DNA of 9,735 nt from an uncultured Anaerotruncus sp. (GCA_910586875.1 CAJUJI010000111.1:1-9735); one strand, 5' to 3'. Positions 1 through 7,081 are shown, numbered from the stretch's first letter. Notes: generated by a model not told the origin, from the sequence alone. Numbers and translations: made by a program.

Positions 1-108
1 TATATAGATAATTTAAATGAAATTTTTTAAAATATAGCTAAATGTTATATGACCTGCACCAGAAACGTGTGTTGTAACATTCGGGAATATTTCGGGCGGT
101 CCAGCCCA

Positions 109-138
109 TTTACAGCCGGACGGGGCAAGTATTATAAT
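109..138 (+). promoter_or_regulatory. Candidate sigma-A promoter for the transporter operon
   Basis: TTTACA (109-114, five of six matches to the -35 consensus), an 18-bp spacer and a perfect TATAAT (133-138). Transcription would start near 145, upstream of the hairpin pair at 168-210, so those hairpins would lie in the leader RNA. Alternatively the operon may start from the weaker TTATGA/TACAAT pair at 282-310. Confidence 0.55.
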
Positions 139-167
139 TTTTAATGCAAGCAAGATTTCACGAATTC

Positions 168-188
168 AAAGCCGCACGTGCGGCTTTT
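168..188 (+). terminator. 20-bp perfect palindrome with terminator-like T-run
   Basis: AAAGCCGCACGTGCGGCTTT (168-187) is a perfect palindrome followed by a further T. As RNA it folds into a GC-rich stem ending in a U-run, as an intrinsic terminator would. It could end transcription from a gene left of the window, attenuate the operon promoter at 109-138, or, as DNA, be a dimer-binding operator. The sequence does not decide between these. Confidence 0.4.
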
Positions 189-210
189 GCGCGTCAGTCC
201 TGACGCGCAA
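187..210 (+). promoter_or_regulatory. Perfect 10-bp hairpin with GTCC loop
   Basis: TTGCGCGTCA (187-196) and TGACGCGCAA (201-210) are exact reverse complements around a 4-base loop, GTCC. The hairpin abuts the preceding palindrome, sharing base 187. No T-run follows, so it is not a terminator on its own. Two adjoining perfect hairpins suggest a structured leader RNA or paired operators. Confidence 0.4.
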
Positions 211-394
211 TATCAAGAAAGCTGATCTGGTTTTGAACTGCGCTGCGGGCCGTAGCGTGTCCAATCGGTGCAAGGCACCTTTTATGATGTAATTTAAGCA
301 AGGCTACAATTGTGGCCCCTGTGGTGATGCCGCAGGCTTCAAAAGCTTCTGTTTGAGGTTGCTTGATTATAGAATGAAGTAGAGGAGTGCAGTT

Positions 395-1681
395 ATGAAA
401 AAAATCCCCCGCATAACAGCCGTCGTTCTGGCGATCACGCTGCTGCTGTCTTTGGTTGGATGTGGTGTGTCGGATGGGAAAACGCATCTGACCTTCCAAA
501 TCTGGGACGTAGCCCAGCGTGATGGGATGCAGGCCGTCTGCGATGCTTACACAGCGCAGCATCCGGATGTATCCATTGAGGTACAGGTTACCAGCTGGAG
601 CGAGTATTGGACCAAGCTGGAGGCTTCCGCCGAGAGCAATACCATGCCGGACATCTTCTGGATGCACACCAACCAGATTTTGTACTATTCCGACTTTGGA
701 ATGCTGGCAGACCTGACCGATCTTTACGACAGCGAAGACCCCAATTTTTACACCGACCACTATTCGGAAATTTCCCTGAGCAATGCAAAGGGCAGCGATG
801 GGCGGCTCTATGGCGTGCCAAAGGACAAGGACAATGTATTTCTAATTTATAATCGGGAGATGTTTGATGCGGCAAAGGTCGCCTATCCCAGCGAAGAATG
901 GACCTGGGACGACATGGTAGAAGCCTCCCAAAAAATTTATGACGCGACCGGAAAATACGGGCTGATGGCCTATGCGGATGATCAGCTGGGCTATTGGAAC
1001 TTTGTTTACCAGGCAGGCGGCTATATTCTCAACGAGGACAAAACACAAGCAGGTTTTGACCAGCCCGCTACAATTGATGCGATGAAATTCTATATTGGGC
1101 TGCAACAGAACGATTGGTGCCCCACACAGACCTATTTTGCAGAGACCACCCCAGGCACTGCTTTCTTCTCGGAGATTGGTGCGATGTATATTGAAGGCAA
1201 CTGGGAGCTGATGAACAAGCTGCGCAGCTTCCCTGAGATGGTGGGTAAATGGGATATTGCGGTGCTTCCTAAGTGTCCGAATCCGGCCAGCGGCGATGGA
1301 CGCGCAAGCATCTCGAATGGTCTGTGCTACTCCACCGCTGCCCGCGGCAAAAATCTGGAGCTGGTGAAGGATGTGCTCAAGTTCTTTGGCACCGAGGAGG
1401 CGCAGCGCATCCAGGGCTTATCTGGTGCGGCAATTCCTGCCTATGAAGGGCTGGAGGAAACCTGGGTCAGCGCCTTTGACGAGTTCGATTACAAACTGGA
1501 TTTGCAGATTGTGCTGGATCAATTTGAGTATTGCGTACAAAATGTCAACAACGCTTCCCGTCCGAAATGGAAGAGCCCTGTCACCGATGAACTGACGAAA
1601 ATTTATAGCGGACAGGTGGATATTGATACCGGTCTTGCCAATATTCAAACGATCATCAATACCGCCAGTGCGGCATCATGA
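395..1681 (+). CDS. Sugar ABC transporter substrate-binding lipoprotein
   Basis: This is a 428-residue extracellular solute-binding protein of the family 1 (CUT1 sugar) type. It is expected to capture an oligosaccharide outside the membrane and hand it to the two permeases encoded next. The N-terminus is a lipoprotein signal: basic Lys2-Lys3, a hydrophobic stretch from about residue 9 to 21, and a lipobox Leu20-Val21-Gly22-Cys23, with Cys23 the lipidated residue. The mature protein begins with the beta-strand TFQIWDV and the tryptophan-rich pattern usual in these proteins; length is normal. AGAGGAG (381-387) lies 7 bases before the ATG. The next gene starts 24 bases after the stop, on the same transcript. 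The substrate is inferred from the linked GH36 gene: an alpha-galactoside such as melibiose, raffinose or stachyose. Binding specificity cannot be read from the sequence. Confidence 0.93.
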   Translation: MKKIPRITAVVLAITLLLSLVGCGVSDGKTHLTFQIWDVAQRDGMQAVCDAYTAQHPDVSIEVQVTSWSEYWTKLEASAESNTMPDIFWMHTNQILYYSDFGMLADLTDLYDSEDPNFYTDHYSEISLSNAKGSDGRLYGVPKDKDNVFLIYNREMFDAAKVAYPSEEWTWDDMVEASQKIYDATGKYGLMAYADDQLGYWNFVYQAGGYILNEDKTQAGFDQPATIDAMKFYIGLQQNDWCPTQTYFAETTPGTAFFSEIGAMYIEGNWELMNKLRSFPEMVGKWDIAVLPKCPNPASGDGRASISNGLCYSTAARGKNLELVKDVLKFFGTEEAQRIQGLSGAAIPAYEGLEETWVSAFDEFDYKLDLQIVLDQFEYCVQNVNNASRPKWKSPVTDELTKIYSGQVDIDTGLANIQTIINTASAAS

Positions 1682-1705
1682 GCAATTTAAAAGGAGGGTA
1701 TTCAT

Positions 1706-2611
1706 GTGAGTAAAGCAAAATCCGAGACCATGAAACTGTCCGTCGCCGCTCGACGGGAGGAAAATTGGGGCTGGATTATGGTCGCCCCCACGATTATTGG
1801 CCTGGTTGTGCTCAATGTCTGGCCGTTTATTCAAACGCTGTATGCGAGCTTTTGTGAGCATCTGGGCTTTGGACATTACCGCTTTATCGGCCTTGCCAAC
1901 TATGTTGCAATGTTCAAGGACCCCGAATTCTGGCGGGCAACCTGGAACACCATTTATTTCTGTATTTTGACCGTACCTGTCGGTATTTTTCTGGCGCTGT
2001 TGGTGGCAATTCTGCTCAACGCCAAAATTAAAGGCAAAAGCTTTTTCCGCTCGGTGTTCTTCCTGCCGATGGTCTGCGCGCCAGCGGCAGTTACAATGGT
2101 GTGGCGCTGGATTTTCAACAGCGAATACGGCATCCTGAACCAGATTTTTGGTACCTACATCAACTGGATCACCGACTCTAAAATCGTAATGATTACCTGT
2201 GCAGTGGTGGCAGTTTGGAGCGCAATTGGTTATGATGCGGTTCTGCTGCTCTCCGGCCTTCAGAATATTTCCAAATCCTACTATGAGGCGGCGGAAATTG
2301 ATGGTGCCGGCAAGGTAACCCAGTTCTTTCACATCACCCTGCCAATGGTTTCCCCCACCCTGTTTGTAGTGCTAATTATGCGCTTGATGTCCTCTATGAA
2401 GGTGTACGACCTCATCTATATGATGGTAGAGGAAAACAACCCCGCGCTGACCAGTGTACAAAGCTTGATGTACATGTTCTATCGGGAATCGTTCGTAGCG
2501 GGCAGCCGCGGTTATGGCTCCGCAATCGTGATCTGGACCGTCTTCCTGATCGGTATTGTAACGGTGGTTCAGTTCATCGGCCAAAAGAAATGGGTCAATT
2601 ACGAAGTATAA
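1706..2611 (+). CDS. Sugar ABC transporter permease, MalF/UgpA type
   Basis: This 301-residue inner-membrane permease is one half of the CUT1 transport channel. About six hydrophobic segments are visible (roughly residues 24-44, 82-105, 113-133, 160-184, 215-230 and 270-292). The cytoplasmic loop has the EAA motif that docks the ATPase: Glu194-Ala195-Ala196, Asp199-Gly200 and Pro213 in the expected spacing. The start is GTG at 1706, placed 8 bases after AAGGAGG (1691-1697). An overlapping ATG at 1704 is followed at once by a TGA, so it cannot be the start of this protein. The C-terminus is short, as usual for this partner. It follows the binding-protein gene by 24 bases and precedes the second permease by 13, fitting one operon. 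Regulation should be that of the operon. Confidence 0.93.
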   Translation: MSKAKSETMKLSVAARREENWGWIMVAPTIIGLVVLNVWPFIQTLYASFCEHLGFGHYRFIGLANYVAMFKDPEFWRATWNTIYFCILTVPVGIFLALLVAILLNAKIKGKSFFRSVFFLPMVCAPAAVTMVWRWIFNSEYGILNQIFGTYINWITDSKIVMITCAVVAVWSAIGYDAVLLLSGLQNISKSYYEAAEIDGAGKVTQFFHITLPMVSPTLFVVLIMRLMSSMKVYDLIYMMVEENNPALTSVQSLMYMFYRESFVAGSRGYGSAIVIWTVFLIGIVTVVQFIGQKKWVNYEV

Positions 2612-2624
2612 AGGAGGAATACCG

Positions 2625-3464
2625 GTGAAAAACAGTTCTATGGGACAGTCCCGAAAGATTGTCACAACCATCACCTATCTGGCGCTGGTTTTAGGCTCGA
2701 TTGTTATGGTGTTCCCATTCTTGTGGATGATTTTGACCAGCTCTAAAACCGTAACCGAGAGTATGAAAATTCCGCCTAGCATCTTTCCGGCGCAGCTTAT
2801 ACTCAGCAACTTTGTAGACGCAATTAAAAGTCTGCCGTTCTTAAATATGTATATCAACACTGCTTTGATGATTCTGTTCCGTGTCATTTGTGCAGTGGTG
2901 TTTAGCTCGATGGCGGGCTATGCGTTTGCGAAATTGCAGTTTCGTGGGAAAAATATCCTGTTCGGCATCGTGCTGATGCAGATGATGCTGCCCAGCCAGA
3001 TTTTCATTATCCCACAGTATCAGATGGTCGCAAAGCTGGGCGCAGCAAACTCGATCTTTGCGCTGGTGTTCCCAGGTCTGGTCAGTGCGTTTGGCACCTT
3101 CTTTTTGCGTCAAGCCTATATGGGAATCCCGAACGAAATCGGAGAGGCCGCTTATCTGGATGGCTGCAACCAATGGCAGTCGTTTGTAAAGGTGATGTTC
3201 CCATTGACCTCCTCCTCTGTGGCGGCGCTGAGTGTATTCACCGCAGTGTTCGCATATGGAGACCTGATGTGGCCGTTGGTTGTCAACTCCGATCTGAAGA
3301 TGATGACCCTTTCTTCTGGATTGGCAACCCTGCGCGGCCAGTTCTCCACCAACTTCCCGGTTTTGATGGCGGGCAGTTTGCTGGCGATGCTCCCAATGGT
3401 GGTCTTGTATCTGTTCTTCCAGAGACAGTTCATCGAAGGTGTTGCAATGACCGGCGGAAAATAA
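2625..3464 (+). CDS. Sugar ABC transporter permease, MalG/UgpE type
   Basis: This 279-residue permease is the second half of the transport channel. Hydrophobic segments lie near residues 14-37, 75-100, 110-130, 140-160, 198-215 and 247-265. The EAA loop is clear: Glu174-Ala175-Ala176, Asp179-Gly180 and Pro193. The protein ends in the short GVAMTGGK tail seen in MalG-type permeases. Translation starts at GTG 2625, with AAGGAGG at 2611-2617; the first in-frame ATG (2640) is too far from that site. The gene begins 13 bases after the previous stop, so the two permeases are probably made together. No ATP-binding subunit follows: the next gene is the alpha-galactosidase. The transporter therefore presumably borrows a shared MsmK-type ATPase encoded elsewhere, as known for many Firmicute CUT1 systems. 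Confidence 0.93.
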   Translation: MKNSSMGQSRKIVTTITYLALVLGSIVMVFPFLWMILTSSKTVTESMKIPPSIFPAQLILSNFVDAIKSLPFLNMYINTALMILFRVICAVVFSSMAGYAFAKLQFRGKNILFGIVLMQMMLPSQIFIIPQYQMVAKLGAANSIFALVFPGLVSAFGTFFLRQAYMGIPNEIGEAAYLDGCNQWQSFVKVMFPLTSSSVAALSVFTAVFAYGDLMWPLVVNSDLKMMTLSSGLATLRGQFSTNFPVLMAGSLLAMLPMVVLYLFFQRQFIEGVAMTGGK

Positions 3465-3532
3465 AACAGATCAAATACCAACCCACTGCAATAAAATCGA
3501 GAATTTCGTCCACCTTTTAAAGGTAGCGCTGT

Positions 3533-3565
3533 GCACCGCAGAAAACCAAAGGTTTTCTGCGGTGC
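3533..3565 (+). promoter_or_regulatory. 15-bp perfect intercistronic hairpin
   Basis: Bases 3533-3547 and 3551-3565 are perfect reverse complements around an AAA loop. An outer AGCGC (3525-3529) could pair with GCGCT (3575-3579), which is followed by TTT, giving a terminator-like long form. It lies between the second permease and the alpha-galactosidase, so it could stabilise the upstream mRNA 3' end or make transcription into the enzyme gene partial. A palindromic ACCTTT-T-AAAGGT (3512-3524) precedes it. Confidence 0.55.
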
Positions 3566-3631
3566 GGGTGCAATGCGCTTTTCCTCCGTAAAGCCTTGCT
3601 GTGCCAGTCGCAAAAACGCATTGCTGCACCC
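3566..3631 (+). promoter_or_regulatory. Second intercistronic stem, alternative to the first hairpin's outer stem
   Basis: GGGTGCAATGCG (3566-3577) pairs with CGCATTG (3617-3623) and CACCC (3627-3631), leaving a three-base CTG bulge. TTTT (3579-3582) can extend the stem with AAAA (3613-3616). This uses bases 3575-3579, which the outer stem of the preceding hairpin also needs, so the two foldings compete. Such exclusive pairing is what attenuators use, but it may be coincidental. Confidence 0.4.
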
Positions 3632-3656
3632 GTTCCAAATAAAAATGATTCCGGTG

Positions 3657-3684
3657 AAAATGGGCCCAAAAGCAGCCCTTTTTT
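3657..3684 (+). terminator. Possible weak terminator/attenuator before the alpha-galactosidase gene
   Basis: GGGC (3662-3665) pairs with GCCC (3675-3678) around a 9-base loop. AAAA (3657-3660) can add pairs with TTTT past a bulged T, and six T follow (3679-3684). It sits 35 bases before the alpha-galactosidase start. The stem is short, so any termination would be partial. I see no good promoter between it and the gene, so the enzyme probably depends on read-through. Confidence 0.35.
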
Positions 3685-3719
3685 CCAGCAATACTTCATA
3701 GAATACAAGAGGACCGTTT

Positions 3720-5921
3720 ATGATTGCTTATGACAAAGAAAGCATGGTTTTTACCTTGCATACCTGCCATACCACCTATCAAATGAAAGCGGATGCCTAT
3801 TGTGTGCTGCTGCACACCTATTACGGACCGCGCATCAGTGGCGGGGATCTTTCAAATCTGATCCAGTATACCGACCGAGGCTTTTCCCCGAACCCTGGCG
3901 AGGCAGGGCACTGCCGCACCTATTCGTTGGATACGCTGCCACAGGAGTACTCCTCCTGTGGTGTGGGAGACTTCCGCATTCCGTCTATCGAACTGGAATT
4001 GGAGGACGGAAGCCGAATTGCAGATTTTCGTTATACCGGCTTTGAAATACACAAAGGAAAATATACGTTAGAAGGTCTGCCCGCCTTTTATGGAGATCAG
4101 GCGGAAACGCTGATCCTGTTTTTGGAGGACACCGCCTCCCAGGTCGGGCTAGAGCTGTATTATGGTGTGTTCGAGCAGTATGATTTGATTACCCGTGCAG
4201 CCCGCGTTGTGAACAAAGGAACTGTGCCGGTGCGTCTGCACCAAGCATCCTCCCTTTGTTTGGATTTTCAGCGTTCGGATCTGGACCTGATCACCTTTGA
4301 TGGGCGCCATGTAATGGAGCGTTGCCCCAATCGCGCACCGCTGCGCCCCGGTGTACAGCGGGTCAGCAGTGTACGCGGCACCTCTAGTCACCAGCATAAC
4401 CCGTTTGTGATCCTTTGTGATCATGACGCCAACGAGGAATATGGCCTTTGCTTTGGCGCGCTGCTGCTATATAGCGGCAATTTTGAAGCGGCGGTGGAAC
4501 GCAGCCAGTTTGAGAATACCCGCCTGGTGATGGGGGTCAATCCCTATCATTTCTGCTATACGTTGGAGCAGGGGGAGGTGTTTACCGCACCGGAGGCAGC
4601 GCTGATCTGTTCACCCTGCGGCTTTACCCGGATGAGCCAGCAATTTCACCGCGCCATTCGGCAGGCGCTGCTGCGTGATGCGCACCAGGATCGCCGCAAG
4701 CCGGTATTGGTCAACAACTGGGAGGCCACCCACTTTGACTTTGACGCAGAAAAGCTGGTGGAAATTGCAAAGGAGTCCGCGCCGCTGGGAATCGAGCTGT
4801 TTGTAATGGATGACGGCTGGTTTGGCAGCAGAGACAGCGACCTGGGTGGACTGGGCGATTGGTCGGTCAACCAGAACAAGCTGCCGGGCGGTCTGGAAGC
4901 GCTGGTCCCCCGTATCAATCAGCTGGGAATGCAGTTTGGACTTTGGATTGAGCCGGAGATGATCAATGAGGACAGCGCGCTTTACCGCGCGCATCCCGAT
5001 TGGGCGCTGGGGATGCCTGGGCGCGCGCATACGAGAGGGCGCAGCCAGTTGGTGCTGGATTTTTCCCGCGCAGATGTGCGGGAGCATATCTATCAGGCGC
5101 TGCAAACGGTGCTTTCCAGTGCGAATATTGTTTATCTGAAATGGGACATGAACCGCAGCCTTTCGGAGGTGTGGTCGGCGGCCATTCCTGCCAGCCGCCA
5201 GGGTGAGGTCTATCACCGTTATGTGTTGGGACTTTATGACCTGCTGGAACGTTTCCACCAGGATTATCCCGGCCTTTTGATCGAGGGGTGCAGCGGCGGC
5301 GGCGGGCGCTTTGATGCGGGAATGCTCTATTATACCCCACAAATTTGGTGCAGCGATAACACCGATGCGATCGACCGGCTGCGCATTCAGTATGGAACCT
5401 CCTTCTGCTATCCGGTGTGCACGATGGGCGCGCATGTTTCTGCGGTCCCGAATGAGAGCAACGAGCGCATTACACCGCTGAAAACGCGTGGGGTGGTCGC
5501 GATGTCCGGCGCGTTTGGCTATGAAATGGATTTGAGCAAAACAACCACAGAGGAAAAGGAACTGATTGTTCAGCAGATCCATACCTATAAAGCCCATTGG
5601 AAGCTGATTCATCAGGGAGATTATTACCGGCTGACCGATCCGTTCCAGAATCAGGCATATACCGCTTGGGAGCATGTTTCTCAAGACCGGCGGGAAGCGC
5701 TGGTTTCCTATGTGACCGGCAGTATCCATGCGGCGCCGCCGTTTGTAACACTGCGGCTCAAGGGACTTGATCCACAATTATGCTATCAGGTGAATGGAAG
5801 CGAAGAGAGCTACCGCGGCGATGTTTTAATGCTGGCGGGCTATCCGATCCCCATGATGCTGGGGGATTATCAATCGCTCCAATTGTATCTCATCGCAAAG
5901 GATGAAACAGCATCACAATAG
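3720..5921 (+). CDS. GH36 alpha-galactosidase
   Basis: This 733-residue enzyme hydrolyses terminal alpha-1,6-linked galactose from melibiose, raffinose-family sugars and similar glycans by a retaining mechanism. It has no signal peptide, so it acts in the cytoplasm on imported sugar. Layout: N-terminal beta-sandwich to about residue 280, catalytic barrel about 285-630, C-terminal beta-domain about 645-728. Motifs: FVMDDGWFG (361-369), FGLWIEPEM (406-414), KWDMNR (474-479) with nucleophile Asp476, CSGGGGRFD (524-532) in the sugar pocket, and CSDNTDA (544-550) with acid/base Asp546. The 70-residue spacing of the two aspartates and the length match the long tetrameric bacterial GH36 type (AgaB, MelA). 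AAGAGGA (3707-3713) is 6 bases before the ATG. It is the last gene of the transporter operon after a 255-bp hairpin-rich spacer. Names such as aga, melA or rafA are all used for this family, so no symbol is given. Confidence 0.96.
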   Translation: MIAYDKESMVFTLHTCHTTYQMKADAYCVLLHTYYGPRISGGDLSNLIQYTDRGFSPNPGEAGHCRTYSLDTLPQEYSSCGVGDFRIPSIELELEDGSRIADFRYTGFEIHKGKYTLEGLPAFYGDQAETLILFLEDTASQVGLELYYGVFEQYDLITRAARVVNKGTVPVRLHQASSLCLDFQRSDLDLITFDGRHVMERCPNRAPLRPGVQRVSSVRGTSSHQHNPFVILCDHDANEEYGLCFGALLLYSGNFEAAVERSQFENTRLVMGVNPYHFCYTLEQGEVFTAPEAALICSPCGFTRMSQQFHRAIRQALLRDAHQDRRKPVLVNNWEATHFDFDAEKLVEIAKESAPLGIELFVMDDGWFGSRDSDLGGLGDWSVNQNKLPGGLEALVPRINQLGMQFGLWIEPEMINEDSALYRAHPDWALGMPGRAHTRGRSQLVLDFSRADVREHIYQALQTVLSSANIVYLKWDMNRSLSEVWSAAIPASRQGEVYHRYVLGLYDLLERFHQDYPGLLIEGCSGGGGRFDAGMLYYTPQIWCSDNTDAIDRLRIQYGTSFCYPVCTMGAHVSAVPNESNERITPLKTRGVVAMSGAFGYEMDLSKTTTEEKELIVQQIHTYKAHWKLIHQGDYYRLTDPFQNQAYTAWEHVSQDRREALVSYVTGSIHAAPPFVTLRLKGLDPQLCYQVNGSEESYRGDVLMLAGYPIPMMLGDYQSLQLYLIAKDETASQ

Positions 5922-5953
5922 GGGCGCCTTCTTGTGCATGGGGGAAAGAGTCC

Positions 5954-6002
5954 AACCGTAAAACCGCGGTCATGCTACCGCAGAGGAGCCGTATAAACGG
6001 TT
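5954..6002 (+). other. Possible nested hairpin downstream of the alpha-galactosidase gene
   Basis: AACCGT (5954-5959) can pair with ACGGTT (5997-6002), enclosing GCGGT (5966-5970) paired with ACCGC (5977-5981). A further GCAGG/CCTGC hairpin follows at about 6023-6037. The 135 bases between the enzyme stop codon and the terminator contain no convincing gene. The structures are short and of unknown meaning. Confidence 0.25.
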
Positions 6003-6056
6003 CAGGTTTGATAGTACCATGTGCAGGCCCTGCCTGCGGGCGGGGGAGGGTGTGAC

Positions 6057-6092
6057 AAAAGGCTGACTGCGGGGATTGGCAGTCAGCCTTTT
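6057..6092. terminator. Bidirectional intrinsic terminator shared by convergent genes
   Basis: AAAAGGCTGACTGC (6057-6070) and GCAGTCAGCCTTTT (6079-6092) are perfect complements around an 8-base loop. Each arm ends in four A or T, so it can terminate both the alpha-galactosidase transcript and the convergent regulator transcript. The minus-strand regulator's stop codon (6083-6085) lies inside the stem. Confidence 0.9.
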
Positions 6093-6940
6093 GCATGAAT
6101 TTTATTCTGGCTGCGCCACTCCCTGGGGGAGATGCCGTAGCGCTTTTTAAAGGCCCGTGAAAAATGCAGCTGATTTGGATAACCGCACAAGGCGGACACC
6201 TCGCCGATAGGAGCGTTGGTGGTTTTCATCAGCTCGGTTGCTTTGCTCAGGCGCATCCGAATGAGAAATTCCTGCGGTGGGCAGCCCATACTTTCCTTGA
6301 ACAGCTTGCTTAAATAGCTGCGGTTCAGCTTGCAGATTGCAGCGATTTCCTCAACGGTTAGATCCCGGTGATAGTTCTGCTCCATATAGGTCACCGCTTC
6401 CTGAATGTAGAAATCCCGAAGCTGTGTCGAGCCGGCTTCCTGCTGGGTGGAGGAGGATTGAATCAGCCCGTCCATGAACAGAAAAAGATGTCCAATAAGG
6501 TGCAGGGTGCTGGATTCGGAATGGTTAGCGATGTAAAGCATATGATCCCGTACCTCCTCGCCTAGCACGGTGTTCTTGGGCTGGTAAAGCGGTTGGTTGA
6601 CGCTCAGACCGGCCTGTGCAAGGTATTCTGCCGCCCGCAGTCCGTCGAACTCCAGCCAGGTGTATTTCCAAGGCTGCTTTTCATCGGCGCTGTAGGTGTT
6701 CACCTGCCCCGGGCAGATGAGAAAGCCCTGGTTCGCGCGCAGTTCGTAATGAAAGGTTTCTCCTTCCTCGTTATTGGAATTGAGGTAACCGCGGCCGGAG
6801 ATCACATAATGAAACAGGTAATGGTTGCGTACAAAGGGGCCAAAGGAGTGCAAGGGAGTACATTGTTCCCAGCCATACTGATAAAGCCGGAGATCTAGGA
6901 AATTTTCGTTGGGAAAAATCGAAAAGAACAGGTCATCCAT
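6083..6940 (-). CDS. AraC-family transcriptional regulator
   Basis: This 285-residue protein has the classic AraC layout: an N-terminal cupin-like sugar-sensing domain (about residues 20-100, including HYVISGRGYL at 44-53) and a C-terminal DNA-binding domain with two helix-turn-helix units (about 194-226 and 243-276). The signature GYPNQLHFSRAFKKRYGISP (253-272) is intact. It is convergent to the alpha-galactoside operon, so it is the obvious candidate activator, responding to an imported galactoside; MsmR and RafR-type proteins act this way. That role is inferred from position. The ATG (6938-6940) has AAGGAG upstream on its own strand, with about 8 bases between. An overlapping ATG inside that spacer is in another frame. 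It has its own extended -10 promoter and a leader of about 135 nt containing two ACAGCTGT palindromes. Its last codons form part of the shared terminator. Confidence 0.94.
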   Translation of the reverse strand: MDDLFFSIFPNENFLDLRLYQYGWEQCTPLHSFGPFVRNHYLFHYVISGRGYLNSNNEEGETFHYELRANQGFLICPGQVNTYSADEKQPWKYTWLEFDGLRAAEYLAQAGLSVNQPLYQPKNTVLGEEVRDHMLYIANHSESSTLHLIGHLFLFMDGLIQSSSTQQEAGSTQLRDFYIQEAVTYMEQNYHRDLTVEEIAAICKLNRSYLSKLFKESMGCPPQEFLIRMRLSKATELMKTTNAPIGEVSALCGYPNQLHFSRAFKKRYGISPREWRSQNKIHAKG

Positions 6941-6963
6941 GTTATCATCTCCTTTTCCTTATG

Positions 6964-6989
6964 ATACAGCTGTATAAAACAGCTGTTTT
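6964..6989. repeat. Tandem palindromes with ACAGCTGT core
   Basis: ATACAGCTGTAT (6964-6975) is directly followed by AAAACAGCTGTTTT (6976-6989). Both are perfect palindromes sharing ACAGCTGT, with centres 13 bp apart, and two more T follow on the plus strand. They fall in the AraC gene leader, about 25-50 bases before its start. They could be operators for autoregulation or leader hairpins. Confidence 0.4.
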
Positions 6990-7081
6990 TTATGATGCAA
7001 GCGCACAGTCTCCCAGGCGCTATGAAGCATGGTTGTAAGCCGCAGTTTATGTAGCGGTTCGCAGTGGCAGTATATGTGTTC

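Larger units (their letters stand above)
1..394 (+). other. Intergenic leader upstream of the alpha-galactoside operon
   Basis: No coding sequence is convincing here. The first 60 bases are extremely AT-rich. Then come a promoter candidate (109-138), a palindrome (168-187), a second perfect hairpin (187-210), a small hairpin followed by four T (267-283), and distant complementary segments: 247-256 against 303-307 plus 314-318, and alternatively 243-248 against 330-335. A weaker second promoter candidate is TTATGA (282-287), a 17-bp spacer and TACAAT (305-310). An AGAGGAG ribosome site (381-387) ends the region. If the first promoter is used, the operon has an unusually long, structured leader of about 250 nt. 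Confidence 0.6.

Noticed and set aside
194..760. 188-codon minus-strand open frame overlapping the leader and the start of the binding-protein gene
   Set aside because: It covers the hairpin region and the lipoprotein signal coding sequence of a clear sense gene, and its translation lacks any recognisable domain.
1704..1709. ATG start for the first permease at 1704
   Set aside because: The next codon is TGA, so it would encode only one residue. The overlapping GTG at 1706 is correctly spaced from AAGGAGG and opens the real frame.
1676..2332. 218-codon minus-strand open frame
   Set aside because: It is antisense to the MalF-type permease, with a Cys/His/Asn-rich composition typical of antisense translations.
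3784..3797. Possible catabolite-responsive element TGAAAGCGGATGCC in the start of the alpha-galactosidase gene
   Set aside because: Only the left half fits the cre consensus; the right half does not give the needed symmetry, and the site is within coding sequence. No better cre was seen near the operon promoter.
4611..5777. 388-codon open frame on the minus strand
   Set aside because: It lies wholly inside the GH36 gene, which has every catalytic motif. The antisense translation shows no family features and no good ribosome site; it reflects the codon bias of the real gene.
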